From a bacterium (GTDB lineage Bacteria; Electryoneota; RPQS01): a DNA stretch of 64,000 nucleotides. The position numbers and the translations under genes are program-made. The stretch spans positions 60,173 to 124,172 of the forward strand of contig JAHDVH010000006.1 in NCBI GenBank assembly GCA_023382385.1, written 5' to 3'. Every line of letters starts with the position of its first letter. Position 1 is the stretch's first letter. Below are positions 17,362 through 26,911 of the stretch, piece by piece. The notes under the pieces are model-generated. The model made no database searches. It worked only from the letters and a program-made list of their open reading frames with translations, and had not been told where the DNA came from.

Positions 17362-20082
17362 GTGAGTGCTATGAAATTCAGGTTACTTTGGATTGTATTG
17401 CTGCCACTTGCTGCCTATTCAGCTCTGTCATATCCTGATGGTACGCAGTGGATGCCTGGGCGCGTAATGGTAAATTTCGCGCCGTCGGTCGGCGAACTAA
17501 AAACAGAAGTCTCGTTAACGAATCGGGTTACCATTGGGGTTCCTGCTGTCGACGCCGTGTTGGAAAGCTATCAGGTTCAGGCTATGTATCGAGTTGTGCC
17601 GGACCAGATTCTTGCCAAACTGAATCCTGCGCCTGACGCCTATCGCTTAGTGGTATTTACATTCCCAACTCACTTCAGCGTGCTCGAAGTCTGCGAAGCC
17701 TTCTTATCCTTGCCTGAAGTGGAAAACGCAGAACCCGACATCACCTGGCCCGTGACTGAAACAATTCCTAATGATCCTTTCTGGGGACAGCAATGGGATA
17801 AGCGGTTGATGCGCTGCCATCTTGCTTGGGACTTCGGACAGGGTGGTGAAGATATCATTGCCGTTGCGGTGGACAACGGATTCTGGTGGCCGCACACGGA
17901 CGCTCGAGATAATCTGTGGGTGAATCCGGGCGAGGACCTCGATGGCGATCGCGACGCCTATTGGGACACGGATTATCCGGGCGACATTGATGACTTGAAC
18001 GGCGTTGATGACGACGGCAATGGGTACGTCGATGATTTCATTGGATGGGACTTTATAGACAATATTGGTGGATGTGCGCCAGGCGAGGACTGCGATGACC
18101 CTGACAATGACACGCGCAGTGTCGGAAATCATGGGACTCATGTGCTTGGTGCCATCGGAGCCGTAGGTAACAATGGAGTAGGCGTGGCTGGATGCAACTG
18201 GCGCATGAAAATCATGTCCAGCAGAGCAGGTTACGAGCCAATAAACGGCGAGGGCCTAATTGTCACTTCTGCCGCTATTGCGACCATAAGCTGGGCCGTC
18301 GCGCACGGTGCAGATGTCATAAACATGTCATACGGCGGCCCTGGATTCAGCAACAATGTGAACAACGTGATTCAGGCCGCATGGCAGAATGGCGCTCTGC
18401 TTTGCGCCGCGTCTGGCAATGATGGCCAGAATTCGATTCAATATCCGTGCGGATATAACAATGTTGTTTGCGTTGGGTCTGTGAATCAAAACGATAATGT
18501 TTCGACTTTCTCGAACTATGGAACGTGGGTTGACTGTTACGCACCTGGCGACGGCACCCAGTCGCTGAGCACCAATAATAGCTATGCGAACTTGCAGGGA
18601 ACGTCCATGGCAAGTCCTAATGCAGCAGGCGTGTTCGCTTTGATTTGGTCCATTGTCCCCGGGCTTAACAACTCGCAAGTGCGGGATTTGGTGCTTCCCA
18701 ATTGTGTCAACATTTCCGCGCTGAATCCTTCCTACAATCCGGCTGATCTCGGATTCGGCAGAATTGATGCGGCAAAGGCACTCGCGGCAATCTACCCCTA
18801 TTTGCAGGTCGAATCCGCTGCAATCGTCAATGACAACGATGATGACAATCGGCTCGAAGCCGGAGAGACTGGTGAGTTGCGATTGACGATCAGCAACAGT
18901 CCTGAGTGGTTCCACGCGTTAAATGTCGACGTTTCGGTAACGACTGAAGATCCCAATTTGACGCTGACGAATACCAACTACTTCATAGGAAGTCTCGCTC
19001 CCGGGAGTTCGACCACGCTGGTCGATGCTGGCGCACAGATAACTTGCAACGCAAATGTGACGTTTGCATACACAACAAGTTTACGGGTGCAATTTGAGTT
19101 CGAGGATGGGGCGGTTTTCGAGCGAACTGCTGCTTTGCGAATCGGTCGCGCCCCAATACTGGTTGTGGATGATGACAATGGTGCCAACCATGCAAGCTTC
19201 TACTCGGCAGCGCTCGCCGCGACAGGCTATAACTATGATGATTACTCTACGAATCTTGACGGGGCAGTTTCATATAGCACGATTCAAGAGTACGATTACA
19301 TAGTGTGGTCATGCGGGAATGAGAGCAGCAACACGTTGACCGCAACCGACCGTGAGGCCTTGCAATCATTCTTGGACGCAGGCAATGATCTGATGTTTTG
19401 TTCACAAGGGGCAGACGAGGATCTCGAATTGCGGAACAGTTCGTTCTACTCTGACTACCTACATGCTTCCAGCGGCGGAGTCAGCGGCGGTACGCAAGTC
19501 AATTCAGTCGCAGGTGATCCCATCTCTGATGGAGCAAACCTGATTCTTATTGGCGGTGGCTGTGCAGGGAATGGAAGTTTGAGTCCTTCTGTGATAAGCG
19601 GAGTCAATGACGGAGTTGTCTTCTATACCTACCAGAACAATGGATTAGGCGCCGCAGTGCGATTCCAGAATTCTACTTATCGGACCGCCTATTTCGGTTT
19701 TGCACTCGAGGCGGCATGTGGTGCGGTTGGTTCTACTCATCATCGCGAGGTTGTGCGTCGAGTCATGGATTGGTTTGGAGCTACCTCAGGTAGTGATGAA
19801 GCTCCACATCCGATGCCGGCCGATTTTCGAGTGTCCTCGGCATATCCGAATCCCTTTAATCCAGAGACGTCTGTGGATCTCGAATTAGTCCGCTCATCTC
19901 ATGTGCGGGTCACGCTGCACGACGTGTTGGGCAGGCAAGTGGAGCTGATTACTGACAGACAGGTTGGTGCGGGCCTTCATCAAATAAGGATAGACGGAGC
20001 GGATTTGCCGAGCGGTTCCTACTGGCTGAGCGTGACCGTAAATCACCACCCGAATGTGCAGCGAATCGTGCTCTTAAAGTAG
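17362..20082 (+). CDS. secreted subtilisin-like serine protease, tandem paralogue
   Basis: This 906-residue protein has the same architecture as its upstream neighbour, 44 bp away: signal peptide, propeptide, S8 domain, beta-sandwich, Rossmann-like region and YPNPFNPETSVDLEL C-terminal domain ending in IVLLK. Catalytic residues are Asp in IAVAVDNGFWWPHTD (DNG in place of the usual D-S/T-G), His in NHGTHVLGAIG and Ser in GTSMASPNAAG. The calcium-loop motif DDLNGVDDDGNGYVDDFIGWDF is retained. The GTG start has GAGGTG five bases upstream; ATG 17371 is an alternative. The pair looks like an old tandem duplication, since similarity is clear in protein but not in long DNA stretches. Confidence 0.88.
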   Translation: MSAMKFRLLWIVLLPLAAYSALSYPDGTQWMPGRVMVNFAPSVGELKTEVSLTNRVTIGVPAVDAVLESYQVQAMYRVVPDQILAKLNPAPDAYRLVVFTFPTHFSVLEVCEAFLSLPEVENAEPDITWPVTETIPNDPFWGQQWDKRLMRCHLAWDFGQGGEDIIAVAVDNGFWWPHTDARDNLWVNPGEDLDGDRDAYWDTDYPGDIDDLNGVDDDGNGYVDDFIGWDFIDNIGGCAPGEDCDDPDNDTRSVGNHGTHVLGAIGAVGNNGVGVAGCNWRMKIMSSRAGYEPINGEGLIVTSAAIATISWAVAHGADVINMSYGGPGFSNNVNNVIQAAWQNGALLCAASGNDGQNSIQYPCGYNNVVCVGSVNQNDNVSTFSNYGTWVDCYAPGDGTQSLSTNNSYANLQGTSMASPNAAGVFALIWSIVPGLNNSQVRDLVLPNCVNISALNPSYNPADLGFGRIDAAKALAAIYPYLQVESAAIVNDNDDDNRLEAGETGELRLTISNSPEWFHALNVDVSVTTEDPNLTLTNTNYFIGSLAPGSSTTLVDAGAQITCNANVTFAYTTSLRVQFEFEDGAVFERTAALRIGRAPILVVDDDNGANHASFYSAALAATGYNYDDYSTNLDGAVSYSTIQEYDYIVWSCGNESSNTLTATDREALQSFLDAGNDLMFCSQGADEDLELRNSSFYSDYLHASSGGVSGGTQVNSVAGDPISDGANLILIGGGCAGNGSLSPSVISGVNDGVVFYTYQNNGLGAAVRFQNSTYRTAYFGFALEAACGAVGSTHHREVVRRVMDWFGATSGSDEAPHPMPADFRVSSAYPNPFNPETSVDLELVRSSHVRVTLHDVLGRQVELITDRQVGAGLHQIRIDGADLPSGSYWLSVTVNHHPNVQRIVLLK

Positions 20083-20104
20083 ATCTATCCAGAATAGCAC
20101 AAGC

Positions 20105-20132
20105 AAAAGGGCCCGCTAATGCGGGCCCTTTC
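20105..20132. terminator. bidirectional terminator between subtilase and M42 genes
   Basis: Stem GGGCCCGC/GCGGGCCC with a TAAT loop is flanked by AAAA and TTTC. It lies between convergent genes and can serve both. Confidence 0.9.
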
Positions 20133-20152
20133 TTCAAGACCTTGCTATCTCA

Positions 20153-21202
20153 TTATAGCCGATCGTCCAGCTCGTATCCGCTTCCGGTTGTTGACTCAAG
20201 ATAAGCCGCCAAGAGCTTGACACAGGACTCGAGATCGCGCTTATGAACCATCTCGACCGTCGAGTGCACATAGCGCAAAGGAACTGAGAGTGCACCAACC
20301 GCGCAGCCACCGGAGACCATGCGCATCGCTCCACCATCGGTGCCCCCACGAGGCATGATCTCATACTGCCAAGGTATCTTCTTCTTAGTCGCCAAGTCTT
20401 TCAGTTCACGGACAATTTTCGGATTTGCGATCATTGAACCGTCAAGTATCTTTATGCAGGCACCCTCGCCGATCTTTGTAACATGATCTTGGGCAGGCGT
20501 TCCCGGAATGTCTGCCGCGATCGTCACGTCAAGGGCTATGCCAACATCAGGGTTGATATCTCTCGAGACTGCTATGGCGCCCCTAATGCCTACTTCTTCC
20601 TGTGTTGTTGCCACAGCATAAATGTTAACCGAATGTTTCTTGAGTAGTTTAATGGCCTCGATCATCACCCAGAGTCCAAATCGGTTATCGATGGACTTGC
20701 CAGTCAAGCAATCGCCGATTTCGTCCAAGTCGCGGGCCATGGTAATCGGATCACCAACTTCAACCAGCTTCATGACTTGCTCAACAGGAAGTCCAAGATC
20801 AACGAAGTAGTCAGTCACTTCAAGCGACTTCTTCTTCTCTTCTTCCTTTAAAACGTGCACGGGTTTGGCCCCCATGACGCCAAGGAGTCGCTTCTTTGAC
20901 GTGTGTACGTAGACCCTCTGGCTCATCAGTGTTCTTGGATCGAAGCCGCCACACGGATGAAAACGCAGGAAACCCTCTTTGTCAATGTGCGTAACAATGA
21001 AGCCAATCTCATCCATGTGACCTGCGAGCATCAGCTTCTTCTTGCCCGTTCCTTTCTTATAGCCGATCATGTTCCCGATTGAATCGACCGTCACGGAAAG
21101 ACCGAGCTTCTCGAATTCCTCTCGAATGAGTTTTCGAATCCCTTCTTCACGTCCCGAAACCGCGTGACTTTCACACAGCCGCTTTAGTAGTTTGAAATCC
21201 AT
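20153..21202 (-). CDS. M42 family metallo-aminopeptidase
   Basis: The 349-residue length and motifs fit the M42 glutamyl aminopeptidase/deblocking aminopeptidase (FrvX/CelM/YsdC) family. First metal site: LAGHMDEIGFIVTHI. Catalytic Glu pair: ATTQEEVGIRGA. Second metal ligands: ALDVTIAAD and the C-terminal YVHSTVEMVH. GGTDGGAMRM is also conserved. These cytoplasmic enzymes form dodecameric tetrahedral particles that trim peptides. The gene lies 110 bp downstream of ftsZ on the same strand; no terminator is evident between them, so it may be read from the dcw transcript, though its function is unrelated to division. Confidence 0.9.
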   Translation of the reverse strand: MDFKLLKRLCESHAVSGREEGIRKLIREEFEKLGLSVTVDSIGNMIGYKKGTGKKKLMLAGHMDEIGFIVTHIDKEGFLRFHPCGGFDPRTLMSQRVYVHTSKKRLLGVMGAKPVHVLKEEEKKKSLEVTDYFVDLGLPVEQVMKLVEVGDPITMARDLDEIGDCLTGKSIDNRFGLWVMIEAIKLLKKHSVNIYAVATTQEEVGIRGAIAVSRDINPDVGIALDVTIAADIPGTPAQDHVTKIGEGACIKILDGSMIANPKIVRELKDLATKKKIPWQYEIMPRGGTDGGAMRMVSGGCAVGALSVPLRYVHSTVEMVHKRDLESCVKLLAAYLESTTGSGYELDDRL

Positions 21203-21312
21203 TGATTAATCACCATTGTTAACTAACTTGTCCGGCCACTTACCGAATCACCTATAATACTGCAAGCATAGCCACATCGTCTTTCGTGTTCACATTTCGT
21301 CAACAGCAATCT

Positions 21313-22527
21313 TTAATCCATCTGTTTCCTCAGGAACGTCGGTACCTCAAAGTCGTCGAGCGAACTTTCGCCTTCGTCACCAACAACTATAGGTTCGATC
21401 CGGCCGTTCACCTCACGAGTAAGAGGCTGAACATTCAACGGAAAGGAATCCGAAAAACTGTCAATTTTTGCCGGCTCACGGCGAGGCGTGACGGGCATTT
21501 CGATAACAGAAGTCCGGACTGCAGGAGCGGTTCGTATCACATGCGGACGTGCGTTGGCAGAAACGCGCTTGAAACCCGTCGCGATCACAGTTACGCGTAT
21601 CTCGTCATCAATTTTGTTGTCTATTACGGCACCGAAGATCACTTCCGCCTCTTCCCCTGCCGCTTCGGTAATCACCGTTGTTGCATCTGCAACGTCATGC
21701 AATGAAAGGTTCGTTCCGCCAGTGATGTTGACCAACACTGACCGAGCACCGTCAATCGAGACTTCTTCGAGCAGGGGGGAGGAGATAGCTTGCTGAGCCG
21801 CCTCGACTGCCCGATGTTCACCCCGGCCTGTCCCGACGCCCATCAATGCATCTCCTTTCGCCGACATAACCGTCCGAACATCCGCGAAATCGAGATTCAC
21901 CATGCCCGGCTCAGTTATCAGGTCAGAGATACCCCGTGTTGCATGCAGCAGTACGTTATCTGCAAGCTTGAAGGCATCTACCAATGAAGTAGTGCGATCA
22001 ACGAGCGAAATAAGGCGTTGATTTGGTATGACGATAAGCGTGTCAACTTGCTCGCGCAGAGCTTCGATACCCTCCTGCGCCTGCGACATCCGCTTCTTGC
22101 CTTCGAACAGGAATGGTTTAGTGACAATCCCGACAGTTAAAGCTCCTTGCTCGCGAGCCACTTGAGCAACAATCGGAGCTGCACCTGTGCCGGTTCCACC
22201 CCCCATTCCGGCGGTGACAAATACCATGTCCGCACCAGCAAGTATCTGGTACAACTCCTCGCGATCTTCTTCGATGGCTTCCCGACCGACATTAGGATTG
22301 GCCCCTGCACCCAGACCACGTGTCGAATGCTTGCCAATCTGAACCTTTCGCTGCGCAGCGTTAGACTCCAAGGCCTGTGCGTCCGTATTCACGGCGATGA
22401 AATCAACACTTTTGAGACCTGCCTCAATCATCCAATTGAGTGCGTTGCCACCAGCTCCACCAACGCCGACCACTTTCATCTTGGCGCCAAGTGAATTGTC
22501 AGCAAACATAAATTGCATTGCTGCCAT
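21313..22527 (-). CDS. ftsZ: cell division GTPase FtsZ
   Basis: The 404-residue product contains the tubulin signature [10 protein letters not shown], the N-terminal [17 protein letters not shown] and DFADVRTVM of the T7 loop region. The C-terminal peptide [12 protein letters not shown] is the binding site for FtsA. FtsZ polymerises into the Z-ring at midcell. The start ATG is preceded by GGAG with an 8-base spacing; ATG 22518 is an alternative. It is the last gene of the dcw cluster. Confidence 0.97.
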   Translation of the reverse strand: MAAMQFMFADNSLGAKMKVVGVGGAGGNALNWMIEAGLKSVDFIAVNTDAQALESNAAQRKVQIGKHSTRGLGAGANPNVGREAIEEDREELYQILAGADMVFVTAGMGGGTGTGAAPIVAQVAREQGALTVGIVTKPFLFEGKKRMSQAQEGIEALREQVDTLIVIPNQRLISLVDRTTSLVDAFKLADNVLLHATRGISDLITEPGMVNLDFADVRTVMSAKGDALMGVGTGRGEHRAVEAAQQAISSPLLEEVSIDGARSVLVNITGGTNLSLHDVADATTVITEAAGEEAEVIFGAVIDNKIDDEIRVTVIATGFKRVSANARPHVIRTAPAVRTSVIEMPVTPRREPAKIDSFSDSFPLNVQPLTREVNGRIEPIVVGDEGESSLDDFEVPTFLRKQMD

Positions 22528-22547
22528 GGAAATGACTCCTTCTCCGA

Positions 22548-23807
22548 TTAGAATATTTCAGATAACCATTTGCGAACTTTTTGTGACGTACGAGCGGTCC
22601 ATGACTCGGCGTTTCGACCAGTTGTGACCATTTCAATGTACTGCTGATTTGCCAAGCGGACTAATCCTACGGCTGTTGCGAACTTTGGTCCGAGCCCCAA
22701 ATCTCGACCGTCAACCAGCTCTTGCGGAGCGCCGATACGGACTGGGAGCGCAAATATCTCCTCGGCAATCTCTGCCATTCCTGACATGGATGCGCCTCCG
22801 CCAGTAAGTACTACTCCCGCCCCAATTCGCTCGAGCACTCGCGTTTTCTTCAGCTCCTCACGCGCGAGCGTCAGAATCTCTTCAACTCGCGGTCCAATGA
22901 TTGAAACAAGCATCGACCTGCTGAGCTCTCGAGGTTCTCGCCCGCCAATGCCGGGTATCTCCAAGAACTCATTTTGGCTTATTGCGCGATGATGTGCCGC
23001 ACCATGCTCGATCTTGATTTGCTCTGCCGAGTCCATTGGCGTTCGAAGTCCCATGGCAATATCCCGGGTGATGTAGTTTCCCCCGCACCCGATCACGGCT
23101 GTGTGCCTAATTGCACCATCTTGAAATGCGGCAAGGTCAGTAGTTCCTCCGCCAAAGTCCAGAATAACGACGCCGAGTTCGCGTTCGTCGCTAGTCAACA
23201 CGCTGTCCGCGGACGCGAGCGGCTCAAGAATCAGATCCTGAACAACCACACCTGCCCGTTTGCAGCAGGCAATGATGTTCTGCGCGGATGAGACTGCGCA
23301 GTGAACAATGTGGACATCGGCCTCAAGTCGTACGCCAGCCATACCGACGGGCATGCGAATACCGCCCTCTGCGTCGACCATGAATTCTTGCGGAAGTACA
23401 TGCAGTACTCTGCGGTCCGGCGGAAGGAGAATTGTCCGGGCGGCTTCTACAACTTTGTCAACATCACCGGGTGTGACTTCGCCCGTCTGATCGCCCCTCC
23501 ATCGCGTGACCGGGATCACGCCGCGAGAGTTTAAACTTTTTACGTGCTCACCTGCAATTCCGGCCCAAACGGTTTCAACCTCAACTCCCGCCTCACGCTG
23601 CGCAATTGAGATGGCATCCGCGATATCGCTTGCCGTTTGCTCAAGGTTAACTACGACACCCCTGCGCAGTCCACGCGACGGGACGATTCCCATTCCCAAG
23701 AGCCGTGGTTCACCGCTGATGCTTGCCGAAGCGATGAGTGCTGCAATCTTGGTTGTGCCTATGTCCAAACCGCACAAGATGTCCTGCTGGTATAAGGAAT
23801 TCTTCAT
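22548..23807 (-). CDS. ftsA: cell division protein FtsA
   Basis: Starting at ATG 23807 gives 419 residues; ATGA overlaps the ftsQ stop, so longer forms that begin inside ftsQ are unlikely. Actin-fold motifs are [37 protein letters not shown] and [16 protein letters not shown]. The 1C domain lies near residues 85-165. The C-terminal [15 protein letters not shown] is the amphipathic membrane-targeting helix. FtsA tethers FtsZ filaments to the membrane and recruits later division proteins. Confidence 0.96.
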   Translation of the reverse strand: MKNSLYQQDILCGLDIGTTKIAALIASASISGEPRLLGMGIVPSRGLRRGVVVNLEQTASDIADAISIAQREAGVEVETVWAGIAGEHVKSLNSRGVIPVTRWRGDQTGEVTPGDVDKVVEAARTILLPPDRRVLHVLPQEFMVDAEGGIRMPVGMAGVRLEADVHIVHCAVSSAQNIIACCKRAGVVVQDLILEPLASADSVLTSDERELGVVILDFGGGTTDLAAFQDGAIRHTAVIGCGGNYITRDIAMGLRTPMDSAEQIKIEHGAAHHRAISQNEFLEIPGIGGREPRELSRSMLVSIIGPRVEEILTLAREELKKTRVLERIGAGVVLTGGGASMSGMAEIAEEIFALPVRIGAPQELVDGRDLGLGPKFATAVGLVRLANQQYIEMVTTGRNAESWTARTSQKVRKWLSEIF

Positions 23808-24619
23808 GATCGCGTCGTTTCCTCTGCCCGAAGACGGGGCACTTGAAGTGTTACAAAACCGGGAATGGTCAAATCTACAATGGAACTCGAATCCAATCGA
23901 CTCTGAAACTGTGAGTCTCTTAGCAGAGCATCTAACGCGTACCAATCGACATCACCGGTCTCTGATGAAAAAGAAATAGAGAGAAGTGGATTCAACATCA
24001 CTGCCCCATAATCTTCATTTACGCGGTATATTTCCGCAATATTAGCGGCAAGATTCGGTACAACTGTTCTTAACCGTGCCAGCTTTGACGCGATGGGGTA
24101 GAGGGGGTTGTCAACCGACAACGGTCCGAAGGAGTAACCGGGGTTCGCGGCTACCGATATCCACGGTAAGTCGTTTACCCATGCCTTTCCTCCACAAGGA
24201 ACGATATGCAAATCATCGGTAACGCCAATCTCTGAGTGGTCACGGATTATTCCGATGCACTTTCGCTCAGTGACAACAATTTTCAATACGTGTGGCGGAA
24301 TTCTATTGACGTCTACCTGCATTATCCATGGATGGCAAAGAAGTCGTTGTCTTATGAGATCAGTTGAGTATTCTGATAGATCATGGCCAGGCTGACAACC
24401 GGAAAGTGCCAGAATGGAGTCCGCGCACAATTCAACGCCGGGCACGACGTCTATACTGCTGCAATGCCAATTTGTCATTCGCCCGACCGCAAACTCAACG
24501 CCCCTTCTTAGCACTCTCCCGCCAAACAGAATCACGATCAAGAGACCTATGGCTACTCCGAAGATGAGAAGTAGTTGACTTAGATGACGAGGTGTTTTCC
24601 TTCGTGATCTAGATTTCAA
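23804..24619 (-). CDS. ftsQ: cell division protein FtsQ/DivIB
   Basis: The frame is open further upstream (to 24820) but that part overlaps murB by about 200 bp. I chose TTG at 24619, just before the murB stop, which gives 271 residues, the usual FtsQ size. It has a short basic cytoplasmic tail (LKSRSRRKTPRHL), a transmembrane helix (LLLIFGVAIGLLIVILFGG), a POTRA domain (WHCSSIDVVPGVELCADSILALSGCQPGHDL ... HPWIMQVDVNRIPPHVLKIVVTERKCI) and the FtsQ beta domain. It is a bitopic scaffold of the divisome with FtsL. The start is uncertain; the family call is good. Confidence 0.82.
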   Translation of the reverse strand: MKSRSRRKTPRHLSQLLLIFGVAIGLLIVILFGGRVLRRGVEFAVGRMTNWHCSSIDVVPGVELCADSILALSGCQPGHDLSEYSTDLIRQRLLCHPWIMQVDVNRIPPHVLKIVVTERKCIGIIRDHSEIGVTDDLHIVPCGGKAWVNDLPWISVAANPGYSFGPLSVDNPLYPIASKLARLRTVVPNLAANIAEIYRVNEDYGAVMLNPLLSISFSSETGDVDWYALDALLRDSQFQSRLDSSSIVDLTIPGFVTLQVPRLRAEETTRS

Positions 24620-25529
24620 ATGGGTCGGATTCGAAGCCAACTGGAAGTATCTCTGTTTCGAGGAGGATGTTAAACATTTCGTAGACACGCCTGCGAACTG
24701 TCCGAACAAGGCTTGCAATTTCCTTGGCAGTTGCGCCGCGATCGTTGATAAATATCCCTGCATGCTTGCTGGGCACGACGGCACCGCCTTCGCGCAGTTC
24801 TTTGCAACCGGCCTCCTCAATTAAGCGTCCCGCAAAACCACCCGGAGGGCGTTTGAATATTGACCCGGCGCTGGGATACTCGATCGGTTGCTTCGCACGT
24901 CTTAGCATCCAGGCTCGCTTCATTTCGGCAGTGATGCTCGACTGGTCCCCTTTGGTAAGCTTGTACCGGCTGTTGAGCACGATTACCGGCTCGAGTTCTG
25001 GCGCTTTGCGATAAGAAAACGAAATCTCTGTTCTCGAAATACGTTCCAAGGACAAGTCTTGAGTAAGCACAGTTGCGTCTTCAAAAACATCTGAGATTTC
25101 ACGTCCGTATGCACCCGCATTCATCCACAGTCCTCCCCCTACGGAACCGGGTATTCCGGACAGTTGCTCCAGTCCGGAGAGTTCATTCTGTGCAGCGAAC
25201 GAAGCAAGCAGTTGGAGGCGCGTCGCCGGCCCTGAAACCAGATACTCGCCGTCTCGACATACTTTGGAAAGCACGCCACTCGAACGAATGACAACGCCGC
25301 TGAAACCATCATCCGATACCAATAGATTAGAGCCAAGTCCAAGATAGAAATACTGTAGGCCTGTCTTGGATATGATACGCATCAATTCAACTAACTCAGC
25401 CTCGTTGCGTGGTTCAGCAAGTAATCTCGCCGGACCCCCTACTCGAAATGTCGTGAGTGGCGCAAGCGGCACATTCTCGCGAATCAAACATGGTGCATGA
25501 CGGAACAGCTCTAACGTGGCATCACTCAC
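24609..25529 (-). CDS. murB: UDP-N-acetylenolpyruvoylglucosamine reductase MurB
   Basis: This 306-residue flavoenzyme reduces UDP-GlcNAc-enolpyruvate to UDP-MurNAc. FAD-binding motifs are LTTFRVGGPARLLAEP, YFLGLGSNLLVSDDGFSGVVI and LSGIPGSVGGGLWMNAGAYG. The segment ISFSYRKAPELEPVIVL and the late SAGSIFKRPPGGFAGRLIEEAG are also diagnostic, the latter containing the catalytic serine region. The GTG start overlaps the murC stop (GTGA). The 306-residue size with the SIFKRP motif suggests a type II MurB. Confidence 0.95.
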   Translation of the reverse strand: MSDATLELFRHAPCLIRENVPLAPLTTFRVGGPARLLAEPRNEAELVELMRIISKTGLQYFYLGLGSNLLVSDDGFSGVVIRSSGVLSKVCRDGEYLVSGPATRLQLLASFAAQNELSGLEQLSGIPGSVGGGLWMNAGAYGREISDVFEDATVLTQDLSLERISRTEISFSYRKAPELEPVIVLNSRYKLTKGDQSSITAEMKRAWMLRRAKQPIEYPSAGSIFKRPPGGFAGRLIEEAGCKELREGGAVVPSKHAGIFINDRGATAKEIASLVRTVRRRVYEMFNILLETEILPVGFESDPFEI

Positions 25530-26911
25530 GATCGAAGTCCAAGCACGATTTGATCTGCGATATGCGTAACCGACCCCGCTCCCATAATGACGACGATATC
25601 CTTCGGTTTGAGAGCAGCACGGATTTGAGCAACGATATCAATGTGACCTTCGATCTCTAAGATGCGAGTACCCTTGGATCTCAATGGTGCGATCACCAGT
25701 TCGGTTGACACATTCGGCAAGGGAAGCTCTCGCGCAGGATAAATTTCTAACACTGCCACGACATCCGCGAGGGAGAGCGACTCGGCAAACTCGTTGGCAA
25801 AGTCACGAGTTCTGGAAAAGAGATGTGGTTGAAACACGGCTACGATGCGCCTTTCAGGCCAACATTGCCGAGCAGCCTCCAAGGTGACGCGAACTTCAGT
25901 GGGATGATGGGCATAGTCATCAAACACAAGTGCTCCCTCGAATTCCCCTTTATATTCAAAGCGTCTATGCACGCCCTCGAATTGCAGCAGCCCCTCTTGT
26001 ATCTTCTCAAACGGAACCCCGGACTCAAGCGAAGTGACCGCTGCTGCTGTGGCATTCAATACGTTATGCCGACCGGGCAACCTAATGCCGAAGGGAAGGA
26101 AATCCGACTCGGGAGTTACCAGCTGAAACTCCGCGGACATACCAAGGTAACTCTCCTTGCAAATTCTATAGTTCGCATCTTCCGAGCGGCCAAATGTGAT
26201 TAACGGTCGCTTTATTCGGGGGAGCACTTCACGAGTATGCGTATCGTCTATACAAGCGATCACCACTCCATAGAACGGAACTTTATTCGCAAACTCAACA
26301 AAGGCGTCTTTTATACTTTCAATATCAAGGTAAGTATCGAGATGCTCAGCCTCGATGGTAGTAATGACAGCAAGGTTTGGGGATAGTTTTAAGAATGACC
26401 GATCGAACTCGTCCGCCTCTGCAACAAGTAAACCGCCTTTGCCCAGTGCAGCACCGGTGCCAAGGGCGCGAACCTTGCCTCCTACGATCACAGTGGGCTC
26501 CATCCCCGCGTGCGTAAGAATTGTTCCAATCATGGAAGTTGTGGTAGTTTTTCCATGTGTGCCGGACACGGCAATGCCACTCTTGAGCCTCATGAGCTCT
26601 GCGAGCATCTCGCTTCGTGGTATGGTCGGAATTCGATTCTCCCGTGCAAACCGAACTTCGGCATTCTCAGGACGCACAGCAGTGGAGAAGACCACAACGT
26701 CTGTGCCTGCGGCATTTTCGGCATTGTGCTCAAATGATATTCGAATGCCCAAGCTTTCAAGTCGATTTGTTGCCTCGGATCGCACAAGATCTGAACCGCT
26801 GACGATGAAACCCATCGAATTTAGTACTTCTGCGATGCCGCACATGCCCGCACCACCTATGCCAACCATGTGAATTCGACGAACGTGTCTGAATACTGCG
26901 GGAGTCGTCAT
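25526..26911 (-). CDS. murC: UDP-N-acetylmuramate-L-alanine ligase MurC
   Basis: ATG at 26911 overlaps the murG stop (ATGA) and gives 461 residues; an upstream ATG at 26950 is inside murG. Motifs are the N-terminal HMVGIGGAGMCGIAEVL, the ATP loop GTHGKTTTTSM, EADEFDRSFL and DDYAHHPTEVRVTLEAAR. MurC adds L-alanine to UDP-MurNAc, the first step of the peptide stem. It is followed by murB with a GTGA overlap. Confidence 0.96.
   Translation of the reverse strand: MTTPAVFRHVRRIHMVGIGGAGMCGIAEVLNSMGFIVSGSDLVRSEATNRLESLGIRISFEHNAENAAGTDVVVFSTAVRPENAEVRFARENRIPTIPRSEMLAELMRLKSGIAVSGTHGKTTTTSMIGTILTHAGMEPTVIVGGKVRALGTGAALGKGGLLVAEADEFDRSFLKLSPNLAVITTIEAEHLDTYLDIESIKDAFVEFANKVPFYGVVIACIDDTHTREVLPRIKRPLITFGRSEDANYRICKESYLGMSAEFQLVTPESDFLPFGIRLPGRHNVLNATAAAVTSLESGVPFEKIQEGLLQFEGVHRRFEYKGEFEGALVFDDYAHHPTEVRVTLEAARQCWPERRIVAVFQPHLFSRTRDFANEFAESLSLADVVAVLEIYPARELPLPNVSTELVIAPLRSKGTRILEIEGHIDIVAQIRAALKPKDIVVIMGAGSVTHIADQIVLGLRS

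Noticed and set aside
18328..18915. 195-codon ORF on the minus strand inside the second subtilase
   Set aside because: It lies antisense to well-supported catalytic sequence and has a composition of a shadow frame.
23808..23945. Longer FtsA start at 23945
   Set aside because: It would overlap ftsQ by over 140 bp; the ATG at 23807 with ATGA overlap fits the FtsA N-terminus.
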